Source: Xanthostigma xanthostigma
Lineage: Eukaryota; Arthropoda; Insecta; Raphidioptera; Raphidiidae
Reading direction: 5' to 3'
Length of the DNA stretch: 64,000 nt
NCBI GenBank assembly: GCA_963575645.1
Contig: OY754464.1
Coordinates: 82,992,948 to 83,056,947, forward strand
Below the pieces are notes generated by a model that worked only from the letters and a program-made list of their open reading frames with translations, ran no database searches and was not told where the DNA came from. Position 1 is the first letter of the stretch; every line of letters starts with the position of its first letter. Made by a program: the position numbers and the translations under genes. This document shows, one piece after another, positions 1 through 11,700 of the stretch.

Positions 1-33
1 AGACCCAAACAAAGGGATAGTTTGCCCTCTTAC

Positions 34-3010
34 CATGTGCGGAAATTCACTTCTGGCAGCTTTTGTTCCACCAACTACAGTTGTATGGACAGTCGATCTT
101 GCATTGACGCTGACGGACAAAACTGGTTGTTCAGCGCTTTTCACATATTCGGCGCACTCTGTATAAACGTAACATTATGTTTTTCGAATAAAATATTTAA
201 AATATTCTGATCAGATTATCCTTGTTTTTTCGCAAAAATTTTCGGAGTTCACAAATCTATTTTTGAAGTAAAACTTCTTTACGCCCGCTTGACTTGGGGA
301 GTAAGCTGATGAATGCGTGACGAGAGCATTTACGGAAGTGTGATCGGGCGAGGCGAACGGAAGTTGAGAGGGAGATATAAGTTAGTGAAGATAGAAAGAG
401 GATGACAAATACTTCACTGGCTAGTGGCGCCATCGGGTGGCCGAAAATATAAGCAGTACTAACAATAGAATGACACATACTTTACTTGCCAGTGGCGCTA
501 TCGGGTGACAGTAAACCTACTTTAAATAATATTTCATAAAGATTTACGCTTAAAATCCAACGAGAGCTAAGTAATTGCAATGTATTACTTTTGTTTTCAT
601 TATTTTTATGTTTATATTTCTTTCTTCTTACATTAGACTGTTCATTTCGTTCTTGAACAATTTTATAAATTAATATTTTGTTCAATACATTAAATATTCT
701 ACGTTTAAAGTGAATAAAATTGTAAATTCATTTGTGAACTTTCGGGTGAATAATAACAAATTATGGCAGGAAGAAGTTTTACTTCAGTCGTGTGGGCTAT
801 TTTCTATGTACGTGTACTAAACAAAGGTACAAAAAGGGAAAAAGATCTAAAATTCAAAATTACAATTTGAAGTTCTGAATTAATATTTCATCAAAACATA
901 TTTCATTATGACGAGTTATGTTGGAAAAAAGTTAAGTAACCGTTATTATTATTTTTAAAAAATCGGTTTTTTTATTTCAAATAAAAAGTTACTCAAACAT
1001 TTACTTATCTTAAAAAGACGTTCGGTGGCAACTTTTACAAAACGGAGGATATTTTAAAAATCTTACTTTGAGCGCTTTTTCCTGTTTTCGCTGGCTGATT
1101 CTTTTCGGGACAACACACGATCGCCTGGTTTTTTTCAAATGTGCATATCGGGGGGTTTTTGCCCGCTCGAATTTCGGCTAACGCACTTGGGCAATCGTTC
1201 ACGAATTTGCAAATCCCTGGACTGGCCTTTGGCGCTATTTGACACGGACTACCTATTTAACAAATACGCAAAAAAAAATTGCATTGTTACGATTTCGAAG
1301 ACGAAAAATTTTACCACATCTACACACACATGTAAGACAATGTTTCCTTGAGTATGGGCTATGTGTAAGGAGGCGGGGTTACAAATTTTTCGATGCGAGC
1401 GTTTGTGGTGAGCACTAGTGGAAACTTCAAGCTCAAATTCTCCGTATGTCAGTGAGCAATGTTTATTAAAAGTGAAAATAGTTATAATTTTATGAAGTTT
1501 TTTAATTACAAAGAAAACGAGGGCAAAACTAAGCGATCTGGAAATGCTTGTTGTGTACCGGGCTGTTGCACTGATGACGAATTAAGTAAAATAAAGACCA
1601 TTGGCGCCATAATTTGACGTTCCGCTGTCAGTGTAAACAAATTAATTATTTATACATAATTGATTAATAAATAATTCTCACATACCTTTTATGTTATGCT
1701 ATTTATATAATGGTTTACAATCTATGGTATCTATATAAGTCTTCCTTACTACATTTTTTTTGACACATCATGGCCAACTAAAGTTTTTGACTTATCACCG
1801 TAGAAACATGTCGCGATTTCCATAAAAAGTGAGTTCAATAATTCTCTATTACCCACTAGCGGCGCTAGTAGGCTTCGTGCACACAGCCTATAGCATAGCT
1901 ACCAAACGCGTAACAATAACTCAATTTGGCTTCCCAAACCTAACCTAAGTCTTTTTTCGAAATAGTCCTGAATACTCTGTTCTAAAATACTACAACTGTC
2001 TTTCTACTGACATAAAGACATTTCTCAAATTGAAAAGTGAGCTTAAATCAAAGTTAATAAAAGCTTGTTCATATTCTCTGCTAATGAATTTTCCTGATGC
2101 ATTTTTTTAATTGTAATTGATTGAGGAATCCAGCGTATAGCTGTTTCGGGTAATAAAATAATTCTATTCTATTAAAACGTGAAGATCTATTAAAATCACA
2201 AAACATTTTTTGTACCCTATAAGTAGTAGAGAAGTAAATAAATATAGTTTAAAAAATTTGAAAAGAAGTTTGACCCTGCAGGCCATCCCTGTAACTTCCC
2301 GCTATTTTCGAGTTCAAAACGCTCAAAAATATATAAAATATAGCAAGAAGTTTATTTTTTAGCTCTTCGAGCTCAAAAAAAAAAACACTTTGTTACGAAA
2401 TTTTCGTTCACTATATCTCATGAACAAATGAACCGATTTTGATGCGATTTGCGGCAGTCGACTCAATTTTTTATCCTAAAAAAGTAATTTATTACAGAAA
2501 AATCGATCTCATAGGAATTTTACGAGCAATTTAAAAAAAAACACTTTTTTACAAATTTTTCGTTCACGATATGTCGTGAACAAATGAGCCAATTTTGATC
2601 TGGTTTGCGGCGATCGACGCAGTTTTTTTAGCCTAAGAAAGTAATTTATTACAAAAAAATCGATCTGATAAACAATTTTAAGAATCATTTTAAAAAAACA
2701 CTTTTTTACGATTTTTTCGTTCACGGTATCTCGTGAATAAATGAACCGATTTTGATGCGGTTTGCGGAAATCGACGCAGTTTGTTAAGGAGAAGAGCTGA
2801 TTAGATTTTGGAATTATTCGGTTTAGTAGTTTAGAAAATATTTTACAAACACTTTTAAAAAAAATTTTTAAACTTGTTTTTTTAAGATTTCTCAAAATTT
2901 TTTGGGCCGAATCGTTTCAAATTTTCAGGAAGTCTAAGTTCACCAAGATCACGTCAGATGCCGTAAACCGCGTTTCAGTCGGACACTCCGTTCAAAAGAT
3001 ATAAAAGGTT

Positions 3011-3042
<32 letters not shown>

Positions 3043-3924
3043 TACATACAGCCCTACGGACATCATCGCCAAAATAGTTTTAATAGCTTCCTAGGACCTC
3101 AAAACGTCGAGATCTGGCGAAAACTCGATTTTCGAAAATCGGGGTGAAACCAATAACTTCCCGATTTTTGAAAAAAAAATTTTTTTTTTTTTTTAAAGCG
3201 GGAAGTTAAAAAAACTATAAAACACGCTTTATATCGAACTAAAAAGTAAAAAATATTTTTTTAAAATAAGCTTAAAACAATAATGAATTAAAATACTAGT
3301 ATTATTGTGAAAAAAGCGTGGGGCGCTCGATGTACGAAAATGTAGAACAAAGCGCCCCCCGCTTTTTCACAATAATACTAGTATTTTTTATTCATTATTG
3401 TTTTAAGCTTATTTTAAAAAAAATATTTTATACTTTTTAGTTCGATATAATAAAACGTGTTTTTTAGTTTTTTTTAAACTATATTTAATTTTCACTTTTT
3501 AGTTTGATATAAAGCGTGTTTTTTAGTTTTTTTTAAACTATATTTATTTTCCACTTTTTAGTTCAATTTATTGTCAAAAATTTGCCGAAAAAAAACAATT
3601 TTTTTATTTCGGCGTGGACGGGATTAGAACCCACGACCGGTGAATCCTAGAGTTGACATCAGCGAAGACAAGCGCCTTAGACCGCTCGGTCAACCTTTGC
3701 TGTTACAGTAGTGGCATAACATACTAACAGTAATAAACCACTTGCTGTAGTCCAAACGAGGTTACAAACAAACATACATACAAACTTAGTGAAGTGAAAC
3801 TAATATAAAGCGTGTAAAAATTAAAAAGATTACCTCTGAAGAGCTGTCTCTGTGACAGCACGCACGTTGAACAACAAAACACCATACACAATATCGACAA
3901 TGTCAAATGCATTGTTGAAGCCAT
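34..3924 (-). CDS. SP0: CLIP-domain serine protease, N-terminal part (continues off the left edge)
   Basis: Three exons are visible: 3834-3924 (signal peptide), 1067-1252 (CLIP) and 34-158 (linker plus start of the protease domain); together they give 134 codons in one frame with GT/AG borders. Exon 1 encodes a hydrophobic leader (MASTMHLTLSILCMVFCC...). The CLIP exon has six cysteines in normal spacing: C-x10-C-x5-C, then C, then CC. The linker exon reads CAEYV... and then HTT-VVGGTKAARSEFPHM, the start of a chymotrypsin-fold domain. VVGG is a normal new N-terminus, but the residue before it is Thr, not Arg or Lys, so an unusual activator would be needed. The His, Asp and Ser exons lie outside the window, so catalytic status is unknown. 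Intron 1 holds a LINE remnant, tandem repeats and a large palindrome; intron 2 holds a family B element. Confidence 0.85.
265..805 (+). mobile_element. Family B Helentron-like element, copy B1
   Basis: It starts after a T-run with GAAGTAAAACTTCTTTACG and ends with GAAGTTTTACTTCAGTCGTG, an inverted copy of the start, followed by a weak hairpin. It lies in intron 2 of SP0. Family B recurs at about 9.1, 24, 31.9 and 45.8 kb. The Helentron assignment is inferred from structure. Confidence 0.6.
1930..2180 (+). mobile_element. LINE C-terminus remnant
   Basis: The plus strand encodes KYYNCLSTDIKTFLKLKSEL and then LKSKLIKACSYSLLMNFPDA before a stop, which resembles the C-terminal tail of jockey/CR1-type reverse transcriptase ORFs. 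An AATAAAATAATTCTATTCTA-like tail follows. It lies in intron 1 of SP0. Confidence 0.5.
2280..3210. repeat. Tandem ~150-bp repeat with a CA/TACA microsatellite and A-rich tail
   Basis: Three diverged units (about 2375-2520, 2521-2690 and 2690-2830) share TTCGTTCACGATATCTCGTG, then GAACAAATGAACCGATTTTG, and 'gatcgacgcagtttttt'. They are followed by a TACATACA/CACACA run (3009-3055) and an ACCTCAAAACGTCGAG block that ends in T- and A-runs near 3200. The whole looks like one repeat family of unknown class in intron 1 of SP0. Confidence 0.6.
3212..3560. repeat. Large near-perfect palindrome with a duplicated right arm
   Basis: The arms around 3335 read AATACTAGTATTATTGTGAA with AAAAGCGTGGGGCGC on the left and their inverse on the right. 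The outer part (TTTAGTTCGATATAA...CGTGTTTTTTAG) is repeated three times on the right. It looks like a foldback or MITE-type element; no terminal target duplication was fixed. Confidence 0.6.
3611..3694 (-). repeat. tRNA-Leu/Ser-like sequence (retroposed or SINE-type)
   Basis: The minus strand has an A box (ACCGAGCGGTCTAAGGCGC), an extra arm, and a B box GGTTCTAATCC that departs from GGTTCGANTCC. The acceptor stem does not pair well, so this is more likely a tRNA-derived element than a working tRNA gene. Confidence 0.5.
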
Positions 3925-4075
3925 GTTTGACTGGATTTAACTATTTCACAAGAATAGTAAGTCGACTGTCCACAAACTTCGAACAGACAACGCAAACTGG
4001 TTAAGAATAATTATTTACTGTTTATATTAGCATTGACCTCTGCAGTGAAAAAGATAACGTATCGACAATGTCTTT

Positions 4076-4100
4076 GAATCGGTTCTTTTACTTGAGATTC
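4076..4100 (-). promoter_or_regulatory. Conserved upstream motif of SP0
   Basis: On the coding strand it reads TCAAGTAAAAGAACCGATTC, 152 bp upstream of the start codon. The same core stands upstream of the four paralogues. A TATA-like CTAATATAAAC and an initiator-like CCAGTTTG lie between the motif and the ATG. Confidence 0.6.
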
Positions 4101-4209
4101 AAAAAGCTGCCCTCTATATAAAATAGTTGCTTTTCATATTTGTTTACCGGTCGTAAAACGATCAATTACAAACCGTAGACGAACCGTAAAGCAACTTTAC
4201 CGCTTTCCT

Positions 4210-4648
4210 ATACTAATATATAAAGCTGAAGAGTTTGTTTGTTTGTTTGTTTGAACGCGCTGAACTCAGGAACTACTGGTTCAAATTGAAATTTTTTTTT
4301 TGTTGGATAGCTCACTTATCGAGAAAGGCTATAGGCTATATAATATCACGCTACGACCAATAGGAGCGGAGCATCAATGAAAAATGTTGCAAAATGTATC
4401 TCAAAAATAAGCTTCTATTCAGGTGAAATGCACTAACTAAATATACTCATATTAGCGTTGTGAGTACACAACCCCGGCTGACTCAATCGGTAGAACATGC
4501 GACTGTCAATATCAAGTACATGGGTTCGAGCCCCACTTTGGGCCAATATACTTTTATTTTTTTTTTAAGATGAATGTGTGTACTCATGTTCCTCCCTTCC
4601 CCATTCGTTCTTTTACACCCGGGTGAATCCGGACAGGACCGCTAGTAT
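4210..4648 (+). mobile_element. Family E composite element with embedded tRNA-like segment, copy E1
   Basis: It begins TATAAAGCTGAAGAG with (GTTT)n and GAACGCGCTGAACTCAGG, carries a tRNA-like segment at 4472-4543, and ends CACCCGGGTGAATCCGGACA...GACCGCTAGT. Other copies are at 12.7, 27.7 and 44.3 kb. It resembles tRNA-headed short repeats of insects; the class is uncertain. Confidence 0.55.
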
Positions 4649-5217
4649 TCAATAATTTAATGTTTTTCGATTTATTATTATCTATTATTCAAAAAAATCA
4701 GTAATTACTGTACCCCCTTAATTTTGATTTTAAATAAATCTTAATATTATTTAGTTGCTAGAGAAAAAAAAACAAATATACCTATCCAAAAAAATTTTAT
4801 GGTTGATCAGTGGAATGCAGAATTGAAAATAAACAAAATATTATTGTTGGATATTATCGTATTTCTTATCAGTCATATTTTCATTTGTATTTTGGACATT
4901 GGGTATTGTCATGGATTTATTGTTGTTTAAAATTGAATCGTTCATTTTGTAGTAAATAAAACGACAAAATAATGTAAAAATCAAGCTACGTAGGGAATTT
5001 ACTTAAAACTGGTTCTCTTACGTCCTCTTTTCTTAGAAGTTTGCTTGCGACAATTTTGTGGTATAACATAGAACACATATTTCTAAAAATCGAAAATTTA
5101 TTTTTCGCTCTTACTATATGTTTGTTATAATTTATTACCATTTAAACTCCACAAATGCGAAATAGCCTGTACTAATTTTGGTCAAAATTCACTTTTCGAA
5201 ATTTTACATTGTTTTTT
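4649..5217. other. Intergenic stretch, nothing recognised
   Basis: AT-rich sequence between SP0 and the first family A element. No coding exon, RNA gene or repeat shared with the rest of the window was seen. Confidence 0.5.
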
Positions 5218-5803
5218 GACGTGATAACGTCTTATAAATTGATGAATCACCAATCTTATAAATTGATAAAACACCGGCTGCATGTACGAAAAAGTGTAAC
5301 GTTCCTAACGGCCGTAACGTTCGTAACGTTCCGCCTGACCCTGTGCGTGCTTTTCTCGAAAACGGCCCTAACGATTTGGATGAAATTTACTGAAAAGGGA
5401 TTTTGGGGGGCAAAAAATCGTTTTAGCTAGGTCTCATCTCTCGAAAAAATCGTTTTCTTACAAATTTTATCATTATAAAAATCAATTTTTTGACGTATGA
5501 AAATACTTAAATATTGTAAGTAGGTTTTGGAATTTTATATAAACAGTGAAACAATTGTTTTATAAATATTATGACAGCTAATCTTTGAGACTTAAAATAA
5601 ATACGAAAGAAAGAAAGTTAAAAAAAAACAATTATATTATATGGTGAGTAATTTAAATAAATAAAATTAACCTAAATTTGAAGCGAAAGGTGCAATATCA
5701 TAGATTCGAATTATTATAATTATTATATAAATTTAGGTTATGTATTACGGAATACGTTATCACGTAAAACTATCGTCCGTAAACCGACTTTACAGACAAC
5801 AAA
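5218..5803 (+). mobile_element. Family A Helentron-like element, copy A1
   Basis: After a T-run it starts with the palindrome GACGTGATAACGTC. It ends with ACGTTATCACGTAAAAC, a hairpin GTAAACCGACTTTAC, and AGACAAC before a T-run. It is about 586 bp, nearly the same length and sequence as A6 at 57.9 kb. Confidence 0.6.
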
Positions 5804-5811
5804 TTTTTTTG

Positions 5812-5985
5812 TTTTTAAATCCATCGAATCCAAAAAAACATTTTTTTGGAAAGTCTGTTTTTTTTGTCTGTGAACACGATACAGCTGTCAAACGGATGAG
5901 CGGATTTCGGGAGGATGTTTGATATGCAAATATGAAACAGCCCTATTACTTTTAAAGAAAACCGGCGAATGCGCAGAAGATAGGT
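5812..5985 (+). repeat. Repeat family M, copy 1
   Basis: It shares 'gaatccaaaaaaacat', GTCTGTGAACACGATACAG, and GGGAGGATGTTTG...GCGCAGAAG with 46880-47195. Class unknown. Confidence 0.5.
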
Positions 5986-6059
5986 ATATAATTTATCTAA
6001 TAAGAAATCTAAGAAACGAGGTAAATCTGTCAGTTTTAAACATATTTTTTTCTGTTTAA

Positions 6060-7028
6060 CTCAAAGATGACATATGGCATAGAATTGTGGGGAAATTCGA
6101 CTTTCGCAAATAGGGTTTTCTTGGTGCAAAAAAAAAGGCAGTTAGAATACTGTCAAATGCTGAGTTTAATGAAAGTTGCAGACCTTTATTTAAAAAGCTA
6201 AATATTCTAACCTTTTACGACCAATATATTTACTCATGTTTAGTATATGTTAAAAAATTGGTTGTCTGTAAAGTCGGTTTACGGACGATAGTTTTACGTG
6301 ATAACGTATTCCGCTCGAATATCATATTTAATAATACATAACCAAAATTTTAGTAGCTGTCAAACTATATTTTTATTTTTTACCGACTAATAATTTGATG
6401 AACCAAAGCAAAATACATATTTTTAAGCAATTATAAAAGACATTTAAAAGAATGTATATATATATATTATATATTTGTTAACAAACCGTATAATTTATCT
6501 GGCCATCTGTCAGATGTAGCTTTCGCTGGAACAGCCGAAAAAAATGTTGAACGCACACTACTCTCTGACATCACGCGAGAAGAGAGAGACTATCGCTTAT
6601 ATCGCGCTCTCGCTTGCGGAACGTTACTCTTTTTCGTGCGTGCAGCCGGTGTTTCATCAATTTATAAGACGTTATCACGACAAAAAATCTTAGCAAATTT
6701 AACCAACAGTCAAGCGTACATCGTCATGACACGAGATATAAGTGTAACCTTTCTTTGCCTCTAAAAAAATTTACTTATACTAGGTATGGTCCCAATTATA
6801 TTGGATTACAATGTTTCAACAAATTAACACCTGAGAGAAGAGACTTGCCCATAGCAAAATTCAAAAAAACCATAAAAGGGTTCTTAAAAAAATCTTGTTT
6901 TTATAACTAAGTATAAGGACTTTCTAAATAATGATATATTAATCTAAATATGTATAACTGGCTTGTATTTTGACCATCTTGGTGTAACTGATACAAATAA
7001 ACATTTATTTTTAATTTTTATTTATTTT
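6060..7028 (+). mobile_element. Jockey/CR1-like LINE 3' end, split by a family A insertion
   Basis: Before the insertion the frame reads MTYGIELWGNSTFANRVF, then KAVRILSNAEFNESCRPLF and KKLNILTFYDQYIYSCLVYV. After it come HRHDTRYKCNLSLPLKK, RYGPNYIGLQCFNKLTPE and FKKTIKGFLKKSCFYN with a stop. This is the usual C-terminal tail of jockey/CR1-type reverse transcriptases. A one-base slip lies in the A-run near 6130. The 3' tail near 7010 has AATAAA-like and TTTATT-rich sequence. Confidence 0.75.
6258..6682 (-). mobile_element. Family A Helentron-like element, copy A2, inside a LINE
   Basis: On the plus strand it starts TTGGTTGTCTGTAAAGTCGG and ends ATAAGACGTTATCACGAC. It is flanked on both sides by the A-run of the interrupted LINE reading frame, which fixes both borders. 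Confidence 0.7.
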
Positions 7029-7029
7029 A

Positions 7030-7385
7030 TTCAACTAGCACGAGTAATATGTAATCGGGGCCCTGATAAAAGAGGGAAAAATAATAAATCACTTCATTGA
7101 TTGACGTACCCACTGCCCTCGATGCACACAAGATGGCCCTGACTTTCGCTGAATTGCGATGCTGTTTTCATATATACAATACCGTCTACCACGTTCCTAT
7201 TGGTCCAGAAGCTGTGCAGTTTTTTTTTTCATTATTGTACGGCTTGGGCTTGCTACTGCGTTCCTATTGGTCCAGAAAATTCATTATCGTCCAGTACGGC
7301 TCATTATTAGCACTCTACGCGTCAACATGAAGTAATTTATTATTTCTCCCGAATTTAGCAGGGCCCCGAAATTACATATTACTCA
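7030..7385. mobile_element. MITE family F, copy F1
   Basis: Terminal inverted repeats contain GAGTAATATGTAATCGGGGC on the left and CCCCGAAATTACATATTAC on the right, next to TATTCAAC. Copies recur at 8125-8500 and 13815-14180. The small frame MIDVPTALDAHKMAL is shared only because the copies are related. Confidence 0.6.
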
Positions 7386-7989
7386 CGCGTGTTGAATAAA
7401 AGAATGTTATTTATATCATTGTTTAGGGACAGCTTTTGAGAAACGAAATGTAATATAGTAATATTATAATGGTCCCAGTGACGTATGGATGTCTTACTTT
7501 AATTTGTTTATAAACAAGTTTATTATCTTTTGAACTTAGTCAATTACGGTCTATGGGGTTTCCATGTCTTGCAATTTGGCAATGAAATCCTAATTTGTTA
7601 AGTAAAATTTGTATGGTAATTTTTATGTTGTACAATAAAAACGCATTATTATTTTACAAGCAAGCATTTCATTTTGAGAAATTCGTGCGAATGGGAAGAA
7701 TGATTGTGAGGGAGAGAGGAGAAGTGACAAATAAATAATTTGTAAAATTATAAACGCTCAACAACTAAGGTTATTTTGAAATAGAGAGCAGCGTTGGAAA
7801 GTACCTACCTATAATAATTTATCAAGAGGAGGAAAATATTGTATCATCATTTATTTCAAAAATATTGAGTACATATATTTACACTTATATTATGGAAAGT
7901 CTTTTTTACCGACACGTAAGTATATATTGAACATATTTTTTATTTTTATTTTATAATATTCAAACCAAACAATATTTCAAATCTTCAAT
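7386..7989. other. Intergenic stretch, nothing recognised
   Basis: AT-rich sequence downstream of SP1 between two MITE copies. No gene or clear repeat was seen. Confidence 0.5.
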
Positions 7990-8124
7990 AATAGTATATT
8001 GTGCGACTAGTGAGAGAAGGAGAAGATTTCATGAGCGTGAAATTTGCCGCACGAGCGTAGCGAGTGCGGTAACACGTGAGTGGAATATTCTCCTTCTCTC
8101 ACTAGTCGCACATAATACTTTAAT
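7990..8124. repeat. Palindromic MITE family G, copy G1
   Basis: Arms read ATTGTGCGACTAGTGAGAGA and the inverse TCTCACTAGTCGCACATAAT, around a centre GCACGAGCGTAGCGAGTGCG. It directly abuts family F copy F2. The same G-F pair occurs at 13681-14180. Confidence 0.65.
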
Positions 8125-8500
8125 CAACTAGCACGAGTAATATGTAATCGGGGCCCTGATAAAAGAGGGAGAAATAATAAATCACTTCATTGATTGACGT
8201 ACCCACCGCCCTCGATGCACACAAGATGGCCCTGACTTTCGCTGAATTGCGATGCTGTTTTCATATATACAAATCGCTGCCGCGTTCCTATTGGTCCAGA
8301 AACTACGCAATAATACATTACCGTACAGTTTCGGCTTGCTACCGCGTTCGTATTGGTCCAGAAACTATGCAGTAATATATTACCGTACAGTTTCGGCTCA
8401 TTATTCGCACTCTACGCGTCAAAATAATGTAATTTATTATTTCTTCCGAATTTAGCAGGGCCCCGAAATTATGTATTACTCACGCGTGTTGAATAAATAA
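8125..8500. mobile_element. MITE family F, copy F2
   Basis: Same ends as F1: GCACGAGTAATATGTAATCG on the left and ATTACTCACGCGTGTTGAAT on the right. Next to G1. Confidence 0.6.
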
Positions 8501-8693
8501 AATTATCGACCGATTGTTCAGACAATATTAAAAAAATCTTAAATTAAAGTCTATTACAAACTAATTACTAATTAATTTTTATATATTTTTAGCTCAATTC
8601 TTAAGATGTTCCAAATCGACACAATTAATTGAATTATAGTTATATAATTTTATATTGTCTGAAAAATTGGTCGATAATTTTATTTATCAAACA
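8493..8693. mobile_element. MITE just downstream of SP1 that carries an AATAAA
   Basis: Inverted ends are AATAAAATTATCGACCGATT with TTCAGACAATAT on the left and the inverse ATATTGTCTGAAAAATTGGT...ATAATTTTATTT on the right. On the SP1 coding strand its outer edge supplies AATAAA at 8679-8684, about 90 bp after the stop codon. A related end sequence occurs near 47980. Confidence 0.6.
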
Positions 8694-8774
8694 ATATTTT
8701 GTATTGAAATGATAAAAAATGAAGGTTGAACTGTTGGGTTGGAATGATTCCTTCAGCATAGATTCATCTAACGT

Positions 8775-11700
8775 TTATGGCCAAACAATGCTTTCAATCC
8801 ATGGTACATAGTAAGATATTTTTGTGTAGACCCCAGGCACTGCAACAATGCCACAAGCCTTTCCAAATGATGTAATTCCGATCAAGTCGTAGCTGCAGCA
8901 AGCACCGTCTCGTTTAATTTGCAACGGTCCTCCTGAATCGCCCTGCAGAACAACCATTTAGTTTAGGAAAGAATATATAGTTGACAAGAGTACGCGATCT
9001 TTAATATAGAATCGGATCCGATATGAACTTGTTATTTTTCTTTTAATACTAAAATTTTTGAGGAAAAAAATTCGTCTTGCCGTTTTAAAACTGTCTTATA
9101 AAAAAGCGAGTGTGCTTTAGACCACACGACTGAAGTAAAACTTCTTCCTGCCATATATAATATATAATAATGATACAATAAATATTCGATAATCTATCAC
9201 CATGTTTTGATTAGACATCCTGATTTAACGACACAATATAACCTCACTCTGTAGCACATATCTACAAAGACGAAATGTTTAAAATATAATTTCTGGTTAA
9301 TTAATAGGCAAAATATGCATATATATTTATTAGCATAATTTATAATATATTTAAAAGGATTTATTAACTAACATACATTATTTCCCGTTACAAAATGCAG
9401 CAAAATTCGATGAAATGTATTTTTGATACAAAAACAATTGTTTTCATTTTAAACGTCAAATAGTTGCCCAAAAAAAAAAAAAGAATTTAGATTATTGCTC
9501 CGTCTTTGTCGCACTCACTAACTTATATCTCCCTCTCAACTTCTAATATACGAAGCGTAACTCTCTCTCTCTTACTATCTTCACTAACTTATATCTCCAA
9601 CTCAACTACCGTTCGCCTCGAACGATCACGCACCGTTCGCCTCGTCCGATGACGCACTTCCGTAAACGCTTTCGTCAGGCATTGACCAGCTTACTCCCCG
9701 AGTCAAGCGTGTCCAAAGAAGTTTTACTTCAAAAATAAAATAAAATCTAATACCTGACAAGTGCTATCTCCATTTATATAATTTCCATAGCACAGCATCA
9801 AATCCGGTACGATACCATATTCCAAAGCATTCTTTACGACATTGATGTACGATTTATTGCAGTCTTCGTATGTGAACTGTTCCAATGTCACCTTCAGGAG
9901 TTCATTGCTTATTTCCCCAGAATACTCTTTCCTGCCCCATCCCGTGGCGACGGCTTTCAAATTTGTCAGAGGTTCACCTGAGTAAAGGCAGCCGGGTCGT
10001 ATATTTGGACCAAAGACAACGGTACGATCCGTTCGCAGTAAGGCAATATTATGGTATTTGGATGGTGGCTTATAATCAGGATGTTTAATAATCTGTTCGA
10101 CGCCAACTTCTTGGACGTCATCGACGTCGTTTCTGTTCAAATGACCTAGTTTTATCCAGCGTACGTCGCCACTAAAATTATAAAGGCGATTAATGATCAC
10201 GTATGCCCTCTCCTCTCAGAAATTCCACAAAGTTTCAGCAATTCAGATAAAGTATAACCTACATCACGATTGAACTATTTGTAAAAAAAAATATAAAGCG
10301 AAGACCAAAAGGTTGAATTTAACAAACTGAAAATTTTTTCCAAATCTTCTGGGATTTAAAATTTTTCATCCAAGTGTGTAGGCTTTGACGGCCGGTGTTG
10401 ATCCAAATCTTCTTGGTTTCCGGGCTTGTATGCCGTGGTCCATTTGGATCAATACCGGCCGTCAAAGCCGACACACTTGGATGAAAAATTTTTAATACGG
10501 GGAAACTAAAAAATAAATAGTTGGCAAAAACAAAAGTGCACATCCCGCAAGTTTTCCACTGTACATATTATAGGTAATGAAAAAAAAATTGAGAAAATAG
10601 ATTTAAAAAAACCAATTAAAAAAATAGAAAAAAAATTAAAAACAAAATGGAATAGAAAAAAAAATATTACTTGTGTCAGCGGGAATCGAACCCGGCACCT
10701 TGCTATGGACCAACGCTTTTAACCGCTCGGCCATTCCGATATCGTAGCTTGCGTTGTTATTGTGGTATAGCAGTGTAGCAGGTATTCTACGTAATACACT
10801 ACATATTTTACAATAACAGTAATAGGTATTTTTTTGTTTTTTTAAGATTTTTTATTTTAACTGTTAGCTGTCAAAAATAATAAAATAAAACTGTTTATAA
10901 AAATTAAACTACTCAACACATTTATGTGAATTTAAATAGGGTTTTGGTCTGATACTAAACAAAGTGAATAAAATATAACCCAAGGCAATCCGACCAAAAT
11001 TGCGATCTGTAGAGTCGTGACGTACATACGTACAGACCAACCGACAACTGCTGTTTGTAATTTTCAATTACAATTTTAATAGTATTTATGAACTCGAATT
11101 GATTTAAAAATGGTTCTGTTTTATAGATCAGAATCTCCTCTTTTCAAAAAGCTTCAATTTGAATGGATTTCGTGTGAAATTAACTTAGATATAACTTCTT
11201 ATATGAACGAAAGTCAGCTCTGACGTACAAAGCGATAATAAAGCACATACCGCTAGTTTAGCGGTATGTGCAATAATCGAGAAATAGAAATTGGAGAATA
11301 TTGGCTACGAATTTTCAGGTCTTAAATTTTAATCTTAATTATTTGTTACGAAAAAATGTGTAATTTGAAGGTTATTTTTTTACAGTAAAATAAAAATAAA
11401 TATCATTTTACGTTGATTTACTCCCGATGCACGCCGCCGCTGTAAGTACAAATCTTTCACTGATAAGGCTCCCTCCGCACGGCCACAATTTCTCGCCATT
11501 TTCTAATTGGAAACCCAGGAGAGCCTATCAAAAAGAAAAGAAAAAATAAAATTTTGCCAAACTAGAAAAGTCGAAACTATTTTCCAATTATAAAATTCTA
11601 TCGAAAGATTATATCTTAAGTCCTATAGGATGCGAAACTATAACCTCAAAACATATGTGTTTAAAAAATTAGCTTACCGAAATATGTTTTCAATTAAATA

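Noticed and set aside
2509-2895. 128-codon minus-strand frame
   Set aside because: It runs through the tandem 150-bp repeat and is low-complexity Lys/Phe-rich, so it is chance coding.
10676-10738. Possible functional tRNA-Ser/Leu gene
   Set aside because: Embedded in repeat family L with a copy at 60171, and the cloverleaf is incomplete.
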